Shown here piece by piece: positions 27,801-40,104 of a stretch of DNA of 64,000 nucleotides; position 1 is the first letter of the stretch, and each line of letters starts with the position of its first letter. The notes below the pieces were generated by a model. That model saw only the letters and a program-made list of their open reading frames with translations, made no database searches and had not been told where the DNA came from. This DNA comes from Eleginops maclovinus (Eukaryota > Chordata > Actinopteri > Perciformes > Eleginopidae): positions 6,449,427-6,513,426 of the forward strand of contig NC_086366.1 in the NCBI RefSeq assembly GCF_036324505.1, written 5' to 3'. The position numbers and the translations under genes were made by a program.

Positions 27801-28558
27801 TTATTCAAAATAGTCCCTTAACATTTAACATAGCTATAAAAAACAAAACCTATCCACAATAAAAAACAATTTCATTCAAAGTAAAATGTTTTCCATTCAC
27901 AGTTGGACTCCCACAAGTGTTTGGGGTGACACAAGCGCTCGGCAAGTACATGAGGCGATTCAAAAAGTGCTTTGTGTGGCTATGTTACAGAAAAAATGTG
28001 AAATCAACCATAAACATACAAAAAAGACCATTTACAAACATAACTGTTATTTCCTTGACTTGCTGAGTTGTCTTTCATGAGGACATGTTGCATGACAGTA
28101 TTTTACATTTAGAGGTTATGTATTTCTTTCAATACACTCAACTGATTTTCTGTAGCAAGAAAATATATATATATTTTTATAAAATATAAAGTAAAAAAAG
28201 CAGCATTTTTTAAATCTAACTCAGAGCTAATATCGTCAATGTGGGGACTATAGTAAACAAAACGTATTGCTTAGGCAACTGTATGTACAGCATATGCATA
28301 TTCTTTTCACATATTACAGCACATCTAAATAGAGACAGCCTAAAATGTTATGGGAGCCATACATGTCTTTACGGTGCATAGGCCACAGCACCACCATCAC
28401 AGGTAGAAACTGCACATGTACCATAAGCTGCCAGCTGGATACTTCCAATTTTATTCAAAGTGAAACACATGATCTGCATTGCACGCAGCCATGGGTGTCC
28501 TCCATTCCACAGAGGATCTATGCATACTGTCATTTTATTCTCATCTCTAACGACAGGT
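24872..28558. other. sgcg 3' UTR, convergent gap and sacs 3' UTR
   Basis: On the plus strand, AATAAA at 25519-25524 and at 26171-26176 are candidate sgcg poly(A) signals. On the minus strand, TTTATT at 26837-26842 (AATAAA on the sacs strand) could end a ~1.7 kb sacs 3' UTR, leaving the two convergent transcripts about 650 bases apart. The stretch also holds a family F repeat (27470-27760). No open frame here has support. Confidence 0.5.
27470..27760 (+). repeat. Family F repeat
   Basis: Contains TTTTGAGCTTCTTGCAGTGTTTTGT, then TGCAGCGCTTTTAGTAAACGC, plus AGGGCTCTGGTCC. The inverse complement of the same text lies at 58740-58990, and a weaker copy with GCGCTCTGGTCC is at 25600-25800. Three copies of one short dispersed repeat, superfamily unknown. 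On the sacs strand this one would fall within the 3' UTR. Confidence 0.5.
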
Positions 28559-31500
28559 TTATATTTTTTGCTGCACAAAGGTTTCAAGCTTTATGATAAT
28601 CCGTGCGGTACATTCCATGACTCTCATTGCCACCTCAGAAGTGAATCTGTCGTTGGGAATCTGAGGAAACGGCAGAAGATCGGGATAGCGAGTTCTCAGG
28701 CTGTCCACACCATAGCCTTCCAGGATCTGAACGTCATTCAAAAGGCCGGTCAACTGAGGGTTGTACTCCTCCACTTTCTGAGCCAGTGCAGTTGGTTTCA
28801 CATCTTTGTCTGACTTTCCTCTGACTGCGTAGTCGGCAGCTATCAGTGCGAGCTTTGTGGCGAGGTAGCACTTGAAACAAACCCACTCGTTGGCATTTTT
28901 ATGGAGATCATTACGAGCAGCAGAGTAGTTTGCTCTTGCTTGCCTCAGCCATCTACGAGCCTCCACTGGGTTTCCAACTGTCTTAAAGGTAGGTGGCACA
29001 AAGAAACGGTGGGATTGTGATGAACCCGCATGGCTGCTATAATGTTCCCTGAAATGCCTTTCTGACTTGTGACTTGTTGCTTCTTGGTTCCACGATGAAT
29101 AAAACCTTTGATATGAAGACTTCTCCGACTGGAAGCGAGAGGATGTTGTGGAGTAAGATCTCCTAGAAGCTCTCTCAGCATTTTGCTGATCAGTCAAAGT
29201 TTGTTTCTCCATCCTGTTGATCTCGTTCTGTAGGTGCTTGAAGACTTCAGTGGCAACGTCCAAATTCTCTGCATTTTTGTCTGGATGCCACTTGAGATAC
29301 AATCGGCGGATTATCTTCTTTCTCTCTGTCTCAGGAAGCATCCAAGCTTGTTCAACTACTAAGGTCACTTCTTTCAGAATCTCAGGAATTGTGTGAAGCT
29401 TAATCTTTTTTGGAGACTGTTTTTGAGAGGGTGGTCTTAGGTTTTCCTTACCAGCGAAAACAGGAGGGGTTGTTCGTGAACCAGAGGAACGACTGTTTGG
29501 GCTTGTAGGAGTTGACGGGGCACTAGTTTCCCGGGCATTGGTGCTCTCTTCTTGCCTTGAGAATTTGTACAAGTCAAGGGAACTGACAACTTTGTACTCA
29601 CTGTAACCAATGTCAATCTGGAAGCATTTCCCAAGGAAGTTTGGGTTTTCCTCTTCCTTTTCCACTTCTTGAACAATGATGGCGTATGTATAGGTAGGCT
29701 GGTAGGATCCGTATATGTCTCCACCCTCAGAGTCTACAAGGTAACCCACATACTCTCCTGGGTAAAATACATTCATGGGATCCATGAGGAGTGTGTGATG
29801 TATCTCCGCTGGTATTGGGGTTCCAGGGAGGGGTAGCTCAAGTTTTGAAGGCTCTGTCGAGTCATACTTAACCCCAAGGCTGTCCAGCTTTTCTGTGATT
29901 CTGTATATATCATTACAGCCCAGCATGGCAATCAGGTAGGATGTGTCAGATATCAAATTGTCTGTCGCAGACTTCAATGTCATTGCCAGTGCCAAGAGAA
30001 AATTAATGTCTTTGCTGTCTGAATGTTGGATGTAGAGGTGAATCACAGCTGTGCCATACCTCTTGAGAAAGGCAAGTGTTTCGCTGCGGCTGTGTTGAAT
30101 GGGGCTACATCCTTTCACTCTTAGTGTTGTCTGGAGTTTCTCAAAACAAGAAACTTTCAACCCTTCACAAAGGGCTTTGCAGAGACGTATGGCTTTTTCC
30201 TCATTCACAAGGTATGCGTTATCATTCTCATGTTTCATTATTCTGATTAGTCCTGTGATGAATTGCTCTGAAGACAGCAAGAGCTGAAGGCGGCCTTGAA
30301 GTGAGCAAAGAGCTCCAAACTGGCACATTCTTGGAGAATCTTCATCAAGTTGCTCCTCAAGAATGCTACTCAAAAGTCTAGGCCTTAGTTTCTGTGGCAG
30401 TAGCATGATCAGCTTTGTGTGGAAGGTGTGATCTTTGCCCAGATAGCACTGGCTCATGTCCACAAGCATCTGAACTCCAACGTTACCCTGAATTCTGCTT
30501 TTGTAGTGCGGGGCATCATCAAACACCAAGCTATTGGATTTAGCTAATTTACCATCATGACTTGGCATATAAAACATCAAATCTCTGAGACTATCAAGAT
30601 CTTTGCGGATTTCCACAGGATCATTATGGAGCGACTTGAACAATCCTGAGACAACCCTTTTGACAGTTCTCATTTCATTTGGGTCAAGCTGCTTGCCTTC
30701 TGAACTTCTGTAAATGCGTGAGAGCACTTCAACATACTGTTTGGTTGACACAACGTCTTCTGTGCCAAGAAGTTTGAACAGTTGATGAAAGTTACCAAGT
30801 TCCAGAGGCAACTTGTACAAGTAGGGTTTGTAGTCAGATTCATTGTCCAAATTAATCACAACTTCTTCAGGTTTCAGCAGTTTCCAGCCATCTTCAACCA
30901 TGACAAAAGCCACCCCACGGAGCTGGTAACGGAAGTCTCTTTTATCTGCATTGAGAAACTCGTAGGTGGACTTTAAAACTTTGTTCCTTGTTTTCACCAT
31001 TTCATCATCCGGGTTGGATATATTGCAGATGTTCTTACAGTTGCTTATGACTTTCTCCAAGGGTGGGTCCAAGTTGACGCCTAACATGGTTAGAACTTGG
31101 TCAAGTTGTTCCTGTCCAGTGAGAGGATTCTCCTCCTGGTCCTTTATGCTGGAGGGTGTAGCTTTCTCTGGTAAGATTGGACATGATGTCCAAAGCAAGT
31201 GAATGATATCTGTTTGCTTGAATTTTGGATTTACCTGAGACCCACTGAAGCGAATCAGAGGAAGTGAGCCGCTCATCTCTTGGTACTGAGAATGAAGCTT
31301 GATGAGTTCTTTGGGGGCTCTCTCTGGACACAGGAATGGTATCATTGAAAGCTCTTTGAGGAAATTACCCTGGAACAGATCCGTCCTCTCTGTGAAAATG
31401 TGGTTCAAGAGAACATCAACAATGTGTTGCACCTTTTCTTTGGTCCAGCTCTCTGTTTGGGATTTGATGCTGACCTCCTTTGCAAACTGAAGCACTTGCT

Positions 31501-34500
31501 GCTGTGACACCTCATGCTTGAGACCAATATTTCTCAGAAAGGTTATCCACGAGGTGAGCAACAGTGTCCCGTTCTTGGGTTTTGAAACTTGCTCAACTTT
31601 CTTGAAAAAGTCACTTGGTATGAATGACTTTGAAGGTAGCATGACTTCAAACACCTTCACTGTCTCATCATAGAAAAACTTGGTTGGCCTGAGTCTGTTT
31701 GAGTAGTCATAGATGAACAACAGACCTTCCAATTTCTCATAGAGCTGATCCTTCATTTCACAGGATTCTTCCATTGACAGTAGTCTCTCCTTCAAGTACA
31801 CAATGTGTTCGACTTTGGCATTATAAGAGAGACTCTCAAACTTTGGCAGGAGATGTTGAAGGTAGATTTCTAAGTCATCAATTGGTTTGCAGCCAAGGAA
31901 AGTGTACAATTCTTTGAGCTGTGGATTGTCAAAAAGAAAGGCAAAGGAGGGTGTGTGAGCCCATTTTTCTATGTCCTCAGTGGGAATGCTTTTTTCAAGG
32001 ACATAGTTTGTCCCATTGTTTGCAATGCTGATGTATCTCCCACTAACTGATTTAAAACATGGGAGGAGTTTCAGGCTTTGTGCATCCTGTTGTGTGAGGT
32101 TAGCTAGGTTGCAGTTGAAGTACAACAGAAGAGCCTCAAAGTCCTTGTCAGTCAGATTTGCTGTTTTGAATGCAGATGTCTGGATCATGTACTCTACAGC
32201 CTTTAAAACACTTGTGGGATTTTCAATGTTTGCTGTGTGCTGTGCCAGAAAAGGTATGATGGGGTTCTCTTTGACACAGATTTTGTTCACTGCAAGCTGA
32301 ATGCACCCTGCTTTCATCAGGGTGTGAAAGACTTTGTCATTTTGGCCATGTGGAAATATGGCTATGTTAATCAAACTCAGAGGTAGAAGCACATCCTGCT
32401 CAGGGACCACTATTTTTTCTCTTGCCAAGAATTTGATCCCAGGTAGAAGAGCCCAGTCTTTCAGTATGTCCATCACAGTGTCAAAACTGAGTTTGATGTC
32501 CACCTGATCTTCCTTAACAGCGATATTCTCACTGATGAAGTTCCATACATTCTTCAGCCAAGATTCACCTGTGAAGTTGTCTCTCCACTTAACAGGGATC
32601 CTTGTTCGATACTCTCTTGGAAGAACCGACCCAAGTAGGTCCGCGAAGCAGCTGATGTCAAAGATCTTTGCAGCTCCTGCCTCCAAAAGGATATTGCTGT
32701 ACTTGGTGTACAGTGTATTCATGAACATTTCCTTCCTTGACGTGATTAGCTCATGATGTGTTGTCAGGAACTTTGGTCTCTTGGAGTCAAAGACCTGAAG
32801 CATAGTGTCCATTGTTAACAAAAGAGGCAAACCCTCAATGGTGACTTTTTCCACTTCTATGTCCTTGAAGCAGTAGTCAACTAGAAGCTTTACGTTATGA
32901 ACTAGCTTGTAGTTAGACTGTTGAAGACGGCAGGGGAGCTTTCCCACGTGGCAAGACGTGTCTGGAAGTGAGAAAGTGTGGAGAAAGCTGCGGACATCCT
33001 CTGGTGTTACATAACTGACGGGTATCCCTGCATCTTCCAGACAGAAGTAGAGGTTTGCTGTTTCGTCGCAGCTGTGTACCAGGTTGAAACCTATATCCAG
33101 AAGCAAGGTCTTGAGCCTGTAGACACTTTCAGCCACAGACTTCCTTGAGGTCATGTTGTACTCTGTGTTTTTCAAGTACTGAAGCTCATCTTGAAGCAGA
33201 TTATCAAAAAAGGCTCTGCCTTTGTTTTCAGTGGATGTATTCACCCATGAAATGTAAATGACAGTGTGCATGTCAGAGTTCTCCATGTGCGCTGCTCTCA
33301 CAACAGGTAGCAAACGCTTCATGTCAGCATGGATACAGTTGTACACTGCTTTAACCAGGCAGTACCAGTCTGGCTGTATATCAAGTCTGTTGACTGGGAA
33401 GAAGAACAGATATTTCCGCAAAGTATCTTTAACAGCATGAAGCGGTGTGCCTTGTAGCACGTTCATGGTAGGATCAGGACCTGGGAAGTATCGACGCTTA
33501 AGCTGAATCAGCAGTTCCACACAGGCAGGAGCTATCAGTGATGTCATCAAATTGTTATTCCAGTCACTTCTTACACCCACTCCGTTGTCATCCCTCCATA
33601 GGTTTCTCCTAGCAGAGTCTAGGGCAAAATGGCCATTGACATGGAACGGTAAGCCAGTCTCCAGTGAGAGGGGCAGAAAGCAGAAGGCTCGGTGGGGTTT
33701 TTTGTAGTTGTGGCTTACACATGCAGCTACACCTCCACGGGGAAACAGAGTTATGTCTTCATTTTTGTGAGCTGAGATAACACTTTTTGAGACATTTTCA
33801 ATGTCAGGGAAGCCAGAGCGGTTGCAAATCATCCATGTGGTCAAATTTCCATCATTATCCTCTATGTCCATTGTATAAGTTATCTGTTGGACTGGGATAG
33901 CAGTGAGCTGCTTCTTTTTGGTCACACTGTCAATGACTGAGGCATGAAACTGTTTGCGTTTTAGCCGATCTCCATCTGATATTTTGGCTGTCACGGAATA
34001 GAGCACTTTTAGTTTGCCAGATGCCTCATCAACCTCACAGATAGATATTTTCTCCATGTGGTTGAGGAACATCAGAAGCTCTGCCCCGTCGGTTTTTAGC
34101 TTATCCAGAAGGTTTTGCACCATTCTGTCTGAAGCTGGAACAGAACTGATCTCTGATGTTTTTGTCATGTTCTTAGAGCGGATGGGGAATCTGAACATTG
34201 TGCTGCGTTCTAACTTAAAATGGACTCCCAAGTAAAGACTAAGAACATCCGAAAACTGAGATCTGAAGTCAGAATCCAGGTCTCTAAACATTCTTCCAGG
34301 ACTCACAGATGTAGCCCCAGGTGCATACTGTGCATGTGGATCAAAGATGCACAGGATGTCATTGTTTGAGATAAAGGACGGGCAGTCAGTGATGTGATAG
34401 ACAGAGTTGAATCCTATTCCATACTGACCAGTTTTGCCTGGATTTGCTTCTTTTGTTCCTCTGCCAAGGTTCTGGATACCTCTAACATCATCCTCTGTGA

Positions 34501-37500
34501 AAGGCTGGTTGTTATATACACAGAGAGCGGGGCCTTGCATTGGGATCCATTTATCATCAAATATTCTGTCGGAGGGGTGTGTCCTTGGATCAAAAACAAA
34601 GTAAATTTCAGTGGCTTTGGCATCATCTGCATTTTGAAGCAGCTCTTTAAGCATTTCTTTCTCTGATGGATATGCATTGAGAATGCTTTTAATTCTGCTT
34701 GTGAGTTTCTCTTTCTGTCCAAACTCACTCCCCAGTTGGGTGAAGCACACATTTGAGGCATACCTCTCCAAGGCTTTGTGACGTTTTGGGACTGCTCCTA
34801 ATTTCACAGCGACTTCTCTTGGAATATCCCCATGACAGTATTTCACTGAAGTGTCTCTGACTTTGATCCAAGGGCAGTCATTGTAGCAGAGGGATTTGGA
34901 TGCCTGCAATGTCAGATTGAAGTCAGGTAACAGAATTCCACCATAGTTTGTTTGGCAGTATTCTTGGTTCTTGTCTCTTATCAAGCTCCATATTCCTTCA
35001 CTAATTATTCTGCGACACAACTGGAAGTTCTCCTCAGTGAGAACCCTTCGTCCACATCCTTCCTTCACAGTTTCGAGAACTGTAGAGAAATCCATTACTG
35101 TGAAGCTAGGCTGTACCCCAACATTTTCAAAGAGCTCTCGACAGCTGTTTCTGTATTTGTTAGGGAGCTGGTAAAGATGTGGAGCTGCATCAAAATTCAG
35201 GTGGAATGCAACTTTGGAGGGATTGACATACGTGTTCTCCACAAGGATGGAATTGAACTCTTTCAGTTCCTCAGTTATTTTGCCTTTTGATTTCTCATCC
35301 TGCAGCATTTCCTCATGAAGAAACTTGTAACATGCATTTGTTATGTTTTCTTGGTACAGTGTGACACCATCAAATGACTGTGAGAGTTCCTTTAGTTGAC
35401 TGATTACCAGGCTAACTGAGGGCTTTCTTATCAGGCCAAGGCAGTCTTTCACAGCCAATGACATTGCACCGCAACCTTTGAAAGATGGAGAATTCTCATT
35501 CAAGATTGGTTTCATCAGACACACTGTTTCCTGATGTTCAGTTGTGAATAGTTCTTTAGCAGAGAACATTGTTGTTGGGGAATAGTTGTTCCCATGCCAT
35601 GGCAGTGAGAAGCCTGCAGGTCTTGACAGGAATGGAAGGAACTTGGTGTCATGTAGCTTCTCAAAGAGCTCAGCGGCTCCTGGATCGCTCATCTTCAGTT
35701 TCTCGTCGATGAGACTTAGTATTATACTGCTACGTAAGCATGCAGCTGTATGATCCTTTTCATTAAGCTCAATAACGGATTGAGCGCGTTCAATCAGGTC
35801 CTCCCATAACAGATCATCTTTGACCATGCCCAACTGAACTAGCTTCACCAAACACACAGGGTTAAGGTAGTCTTTAGAAGTCCCTTCAGGAAATCTTCCA
35901 TCCTCACTGTTGTACAGTTTAGCAACTCTTCCCTCTGGGTGAATGAGTCTTGAAGGTAATACCAGTTCCTTATTGGGGCCAGAGCATGGGATACACGGAG
36001 TAACCCTGAGGATTGATGCAAAGTCTTCAAGTTTCTCATTTAGGACATGATGCATCAGGGGATCTCGAAGCTCTTCGTCAATTTCCTGGATGTGAGGAAA
36101 AAAGACGTCTGAAAAGAACTGCTTCTCTGTCAGGGTGTTTTCCATCAACCTTCCTTTACACCCAGCATCATCGAACCCCTCCTTCACCCAGTCAGGCAGC
36201 TCAACCGCACAGAGGTTTTGGGAGCCACTCTTCTTGAGGTATTTCAAGAATATCTTGAAAGCAGCAGGACCAATGTCTGGCCTACAGAGCAAGGCGTCAT
36301 CAAGGAACCTGACATATTTGATAGACACCCAGGTATTGCCGTCTGAGAAAACCTTTGCATGCTCACTGTCACCCCCTTTGGCTATTTCTTGGTAGACACC
36401 TTGGCTGACCAGTGTGAAGTCATCGTGCACCTGACCTGGATCTGGCCATGCTGCGTAATAGCTGTAGTTGAGCAGTTCTCCATTCTCAGCCATTGCACGT
36501 AGCATTGTGAGTGCTGCTAAATACCCCTGGACAATAACATGTCTCATGAACACAGAATTCCACTGTCCCTTGGTGTCTGTCTTCCAGATCTCTTTGCGGT
36601 TGGAAGTCACAGCAAAGCAGCCGTTAATGTGGACTGGTAAGCCTGTTTTGATTCTGAGGGGTAAGTAACAAAACACCTCTCCGATTGGTGTGTTATTTGT
36701 CTTAACTGTCCATCTGCGGTTCTCTTCCTCTGCGAGCAGAACAGCTACTCCTCCACAAGGCACTAGTCCAAGTCTTTTTCCGCTATCACTGAGGGAAAAC
36801 TTGAGGGCCTCAGTTACATCCATGCATGAGCAAATGAGCCAGTTGGTGACTTCAACTGCCTTTGAGGGCATTTCATCTGTGAGTCTTCTTGTCTGAGCAC
36901 CTTTTGCAGCCATTTCAAAGTACTGATTTGGATCTTCCTCTGGACCTCTAAACAGGGGCGAATGGAGATCGACAATGCGTTTGAACACGTTATGAAACTC
37001 CTCCACCAGAACGCGTATGATGCATCCAGACTTTGGAACATCAGCGGGCACCCTGTTGGTGCTTGCTACCTTCTTCATAACCTTTGCTGCTGATTTCAGG
37101 ATGCTCAGAGGTCCGTATGAGGATTTTGATGACCACACACTTTTGTTGATGGTAACAACATCTTGTGCTCCTGCTGGACTTGGTTCCTCATATTTCAGGT
37201 ATTTTAAGACCATACTTCCAACATGCTGAGTGAACAGAATGAATCGATGGCCACATATGCTGAACTCATCAACCAGGGAATAGATGTCAGTGGTGTTGTA
37301 GTACAGACTACTGATTTCACTTGCTGAGGCTTCCTGCTCTGTTCTGAACGGTAGTCTGAACAGTGTACCGTTGTACTTGTATGGGGAGTCCTGAGCTAGA
37401 GGAAGCTGGCAATTGAAGACATTAATGAAAGGTTTGAACTGGTTGGGGAATTTTCTCAGCCTTTTCTGCTGCTTGCTCCAGTTGATTTTGATACCTGGAT

Positions 37501-40104
37501 TAGACCTGTCTCTGATGTGCTTGCTGATGTGATTGATGTTTGGATCGAACATGATCATGAACTCCCTGCTCATTATAATGGGGATATCAGTGATGTGATA
37601 AACTGAGTTGAAGCCCAGGCCAAACTTGCCAACTTTGTCCGCCTCACATCTCTTTACTGATCCACCTAACCGTGTGATGTTCAGAAAGTCAGTGTCAGAG
37701 AACACAGAGCTGTTGAAAGACCACAGGGAGGGTCCATGGCAAACAACCATGCCAGGGTCAAGGAGATTCTCTCGTATGTCAAGGTTTTTCCTCATATCAA
37801 TAAGGAAACTGCACTCTGTCGCGCTTGCATCATCAGCATTCTGGAGAAGCTCTTTAAAAATGTCTGCTACAGATGGATATTCCTCCAAGATGTTCTTTAT
37901 CCTCACTGTTAGAGGTTCTCGTTGGCCTGATTGTTCAAAGCCAAGGTTCTCTGGGTTTATCAACCTTGTGCTCAAACATGGCACCTTCAGCCACTCTGCA
38001 GTTTTCATGGGGATGTCGTCATGCACTAGTACAATAGGCTCTGATGCATCTTCAAGCAAGTCATTCAAATCGTCAACCTTGATGTCACAGTAGGTGCATT
38101 CATGAATGGGTCTCATCGCTAATTTGCTTGGGTCCTTGTAACAAAGAATCGGCACATGCATGTTAGTATCTACAGGTATCTGATTGTTGTTCAGCCATCT
38201 CAGGATGTTGACTAAAAGTAGGATATCATGTTGGCTTTCCTCCTTGGTAATTTCTCCTTCACATCTTTGTCGGATGGTGCTGATGACTTCGAACACATGG
38301 CTTGACCTAACCTCCTCAACTGAACCACAGAACTTGAAAAGTTTGTGAAACTTTCTGATAGTCTTTGGCAGGGAGTACAGGTAGGGTTGCAAGTCAAGGT
38401 CAGTGAGGGGCTTAAGGACTGTCTGGCCCGGTGATGAGAATGTCTTCCCCGTCCACACCCAATCAAAAGGCAGTGACTTCATCGCCTCTCTAGCGTCTTC
38501 AAGATGAGCCTGCATGAAACCGTATATCTCAAACAAGATCTGCTGGAATTGATACCAATCCTCTGTGGTGAATGCTTGTGATTTATGCCAGTCGTTCACC
38601 GCTTGTAGGTGCTGTAGTACTTGATCCACTTGGGGCTCTACAGTTAGTTTCAGTGCCTTCTTCATACCTGCAGATGTGTGTTCAACCACTGCAACTGAAG
38701 AGCCCACAAGCACTGCATGAGACAAGTCACACATCTCTGACAAAGAGCTGATATTCAGAGTGTCTCCAACCCAAGCAAGTGATTTAGGGTATGTAAGAGG
38801 TCTTTCTTTGCAGACAGGTACCCATTTCAGTTTTAGCAAAGAGGCCTGAGCATCAGCTGATTTCACCAGCTTTGTTTGCCTGTTCAGTATTTGCAGGAGT
38901 GTTTTTGCCTTTTTGACTATTAAGTCCCACTCAGGCTCTTTGGTGCTTTGTAGCTCTTCTATCTTCTTTGCTACTTTAAGTACATCTTTTTCACTGAGCT
39001 GTACTTCATTTCTTAGTCCCAGTTGTTTAAGTGAATGAAGAATATCAGAAGAAGACGTGAAGGTACTTGTTGGAAATCTGGTTTTCTCTTCCATGTAGAA
39101 CAGACTCTGTAGAATCTCCAGCTCAGGATCGAAGAGCTCTGAGGCTTTGACTGACTTTCCACAAGACAACTGAATGAATTTCAGCACAGAAAGCCATCCT
39201 ATCACAGCTGAGTTTTCATTTTTTAGGAACGCCAGATGTTTAAGTGCCCAAAGCATGATGTGGGTTATCTCATCTTGTGTGTAGAACCCCTTCTCAATAT
39301 CCCTTATAATCATCTTCAGACATTCTGTCGTCTTCACTTGTTCTACATTCAGCAGCTTGATGAGGCGTATTGATTCCTCGTCACAGCAACCCACAAGATT
39401 CACAGATAATTTCACATCTGGTGGATACTTGGCTCTGTGATGTAAAGCTCTAGCTCCTCTCAGTGATGTAAATGCTGAGTTACCTCCAGAGCAGTTCCCC
39501 ACTTTCTCAAAAATTGAAAGCTCAAGCAGAGTATGCTTTTCCATTTCTGTAATGTCAGACAGTCCTGCAAGAAAGTTCCTGAGTGCAATCTTTTCTTCGA
39601 CTGAGTAAGAAGCAACTTGGCTGGATAATCGTTGTGTTGGCATTCTACCCATAATTTGCAGAAGCATACCAGGAGAGGAAGGGTGGATGTAATTCTTTAG
39701 TAGGGGGTGCTGCAAACATGAATCCAGCATCTTCATCACTACTCCTCCAAGCTTTTCCATGATGTCAAGAAGGTTTTCAGAAAGCAGCGACTCTTCCTCA
39801 TCCACAAGGATTATGGGGGAAGGAGTTTTCAGACGTAGGAGCTTCACTGTTTCAACGCTTTCCTCAAGTGGCACAAGTGGGATCAAAGGCATGTCTTCAA
39901 AAGTACTTAAGTCATCAGCAAAATGGATGTATAGATGCTTCCAAATCATCTTCAGCCAGGAAACTGTTGGGTGTTTCATCTCTATGTTTCCCGGTTCCCA
40001 TTGGACGATAAAGTCTCTACCTGGCCAGGCTGTTGATAGGATCTCCTTGATGAGTCGAGACGATCGTTCAGCGTTCAGCACTTGTAGTTGAGTGCAGGGT
40101 CTTC
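28559..40104 (-). CDS. sacs: sacs giant terminal exon (11.5 kb)
   Basis: Single uninterrupted 11,546-base coding exon, acceptor TTTTAACAG just above 40104, stop TAA at 28561-28559. It joins in phase to the 41544-41635 exon (AGAG|GAAGACC gives R-G-R-P-C-T-Q). Contents in order: rest of repeat 1; repeat 2 ATPase-like module around 37,830-37,960 ([24 protein letters not shown], then [14 protein letters not shown]); repeat 3 around 34,400-34,740 ([36 protein letters not shown]); a J domain near 29,200-29,400 ([15 protein letters not shown] at 29279-29287); and HEPN at about 28,575-28,990 ([33 protein letters not shown]). The J domain keeps the HPD needed for Hsp70 stimulation. Opposite-strand ORFs within it are shadows. 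Confidence 0.97.

Noticed and set aside
28559..40104. Many plus-strand ORFs of 60-160 codons
   Set aside because: They are antisense shadows of the conserved sacs exon; none has its own conserved features.
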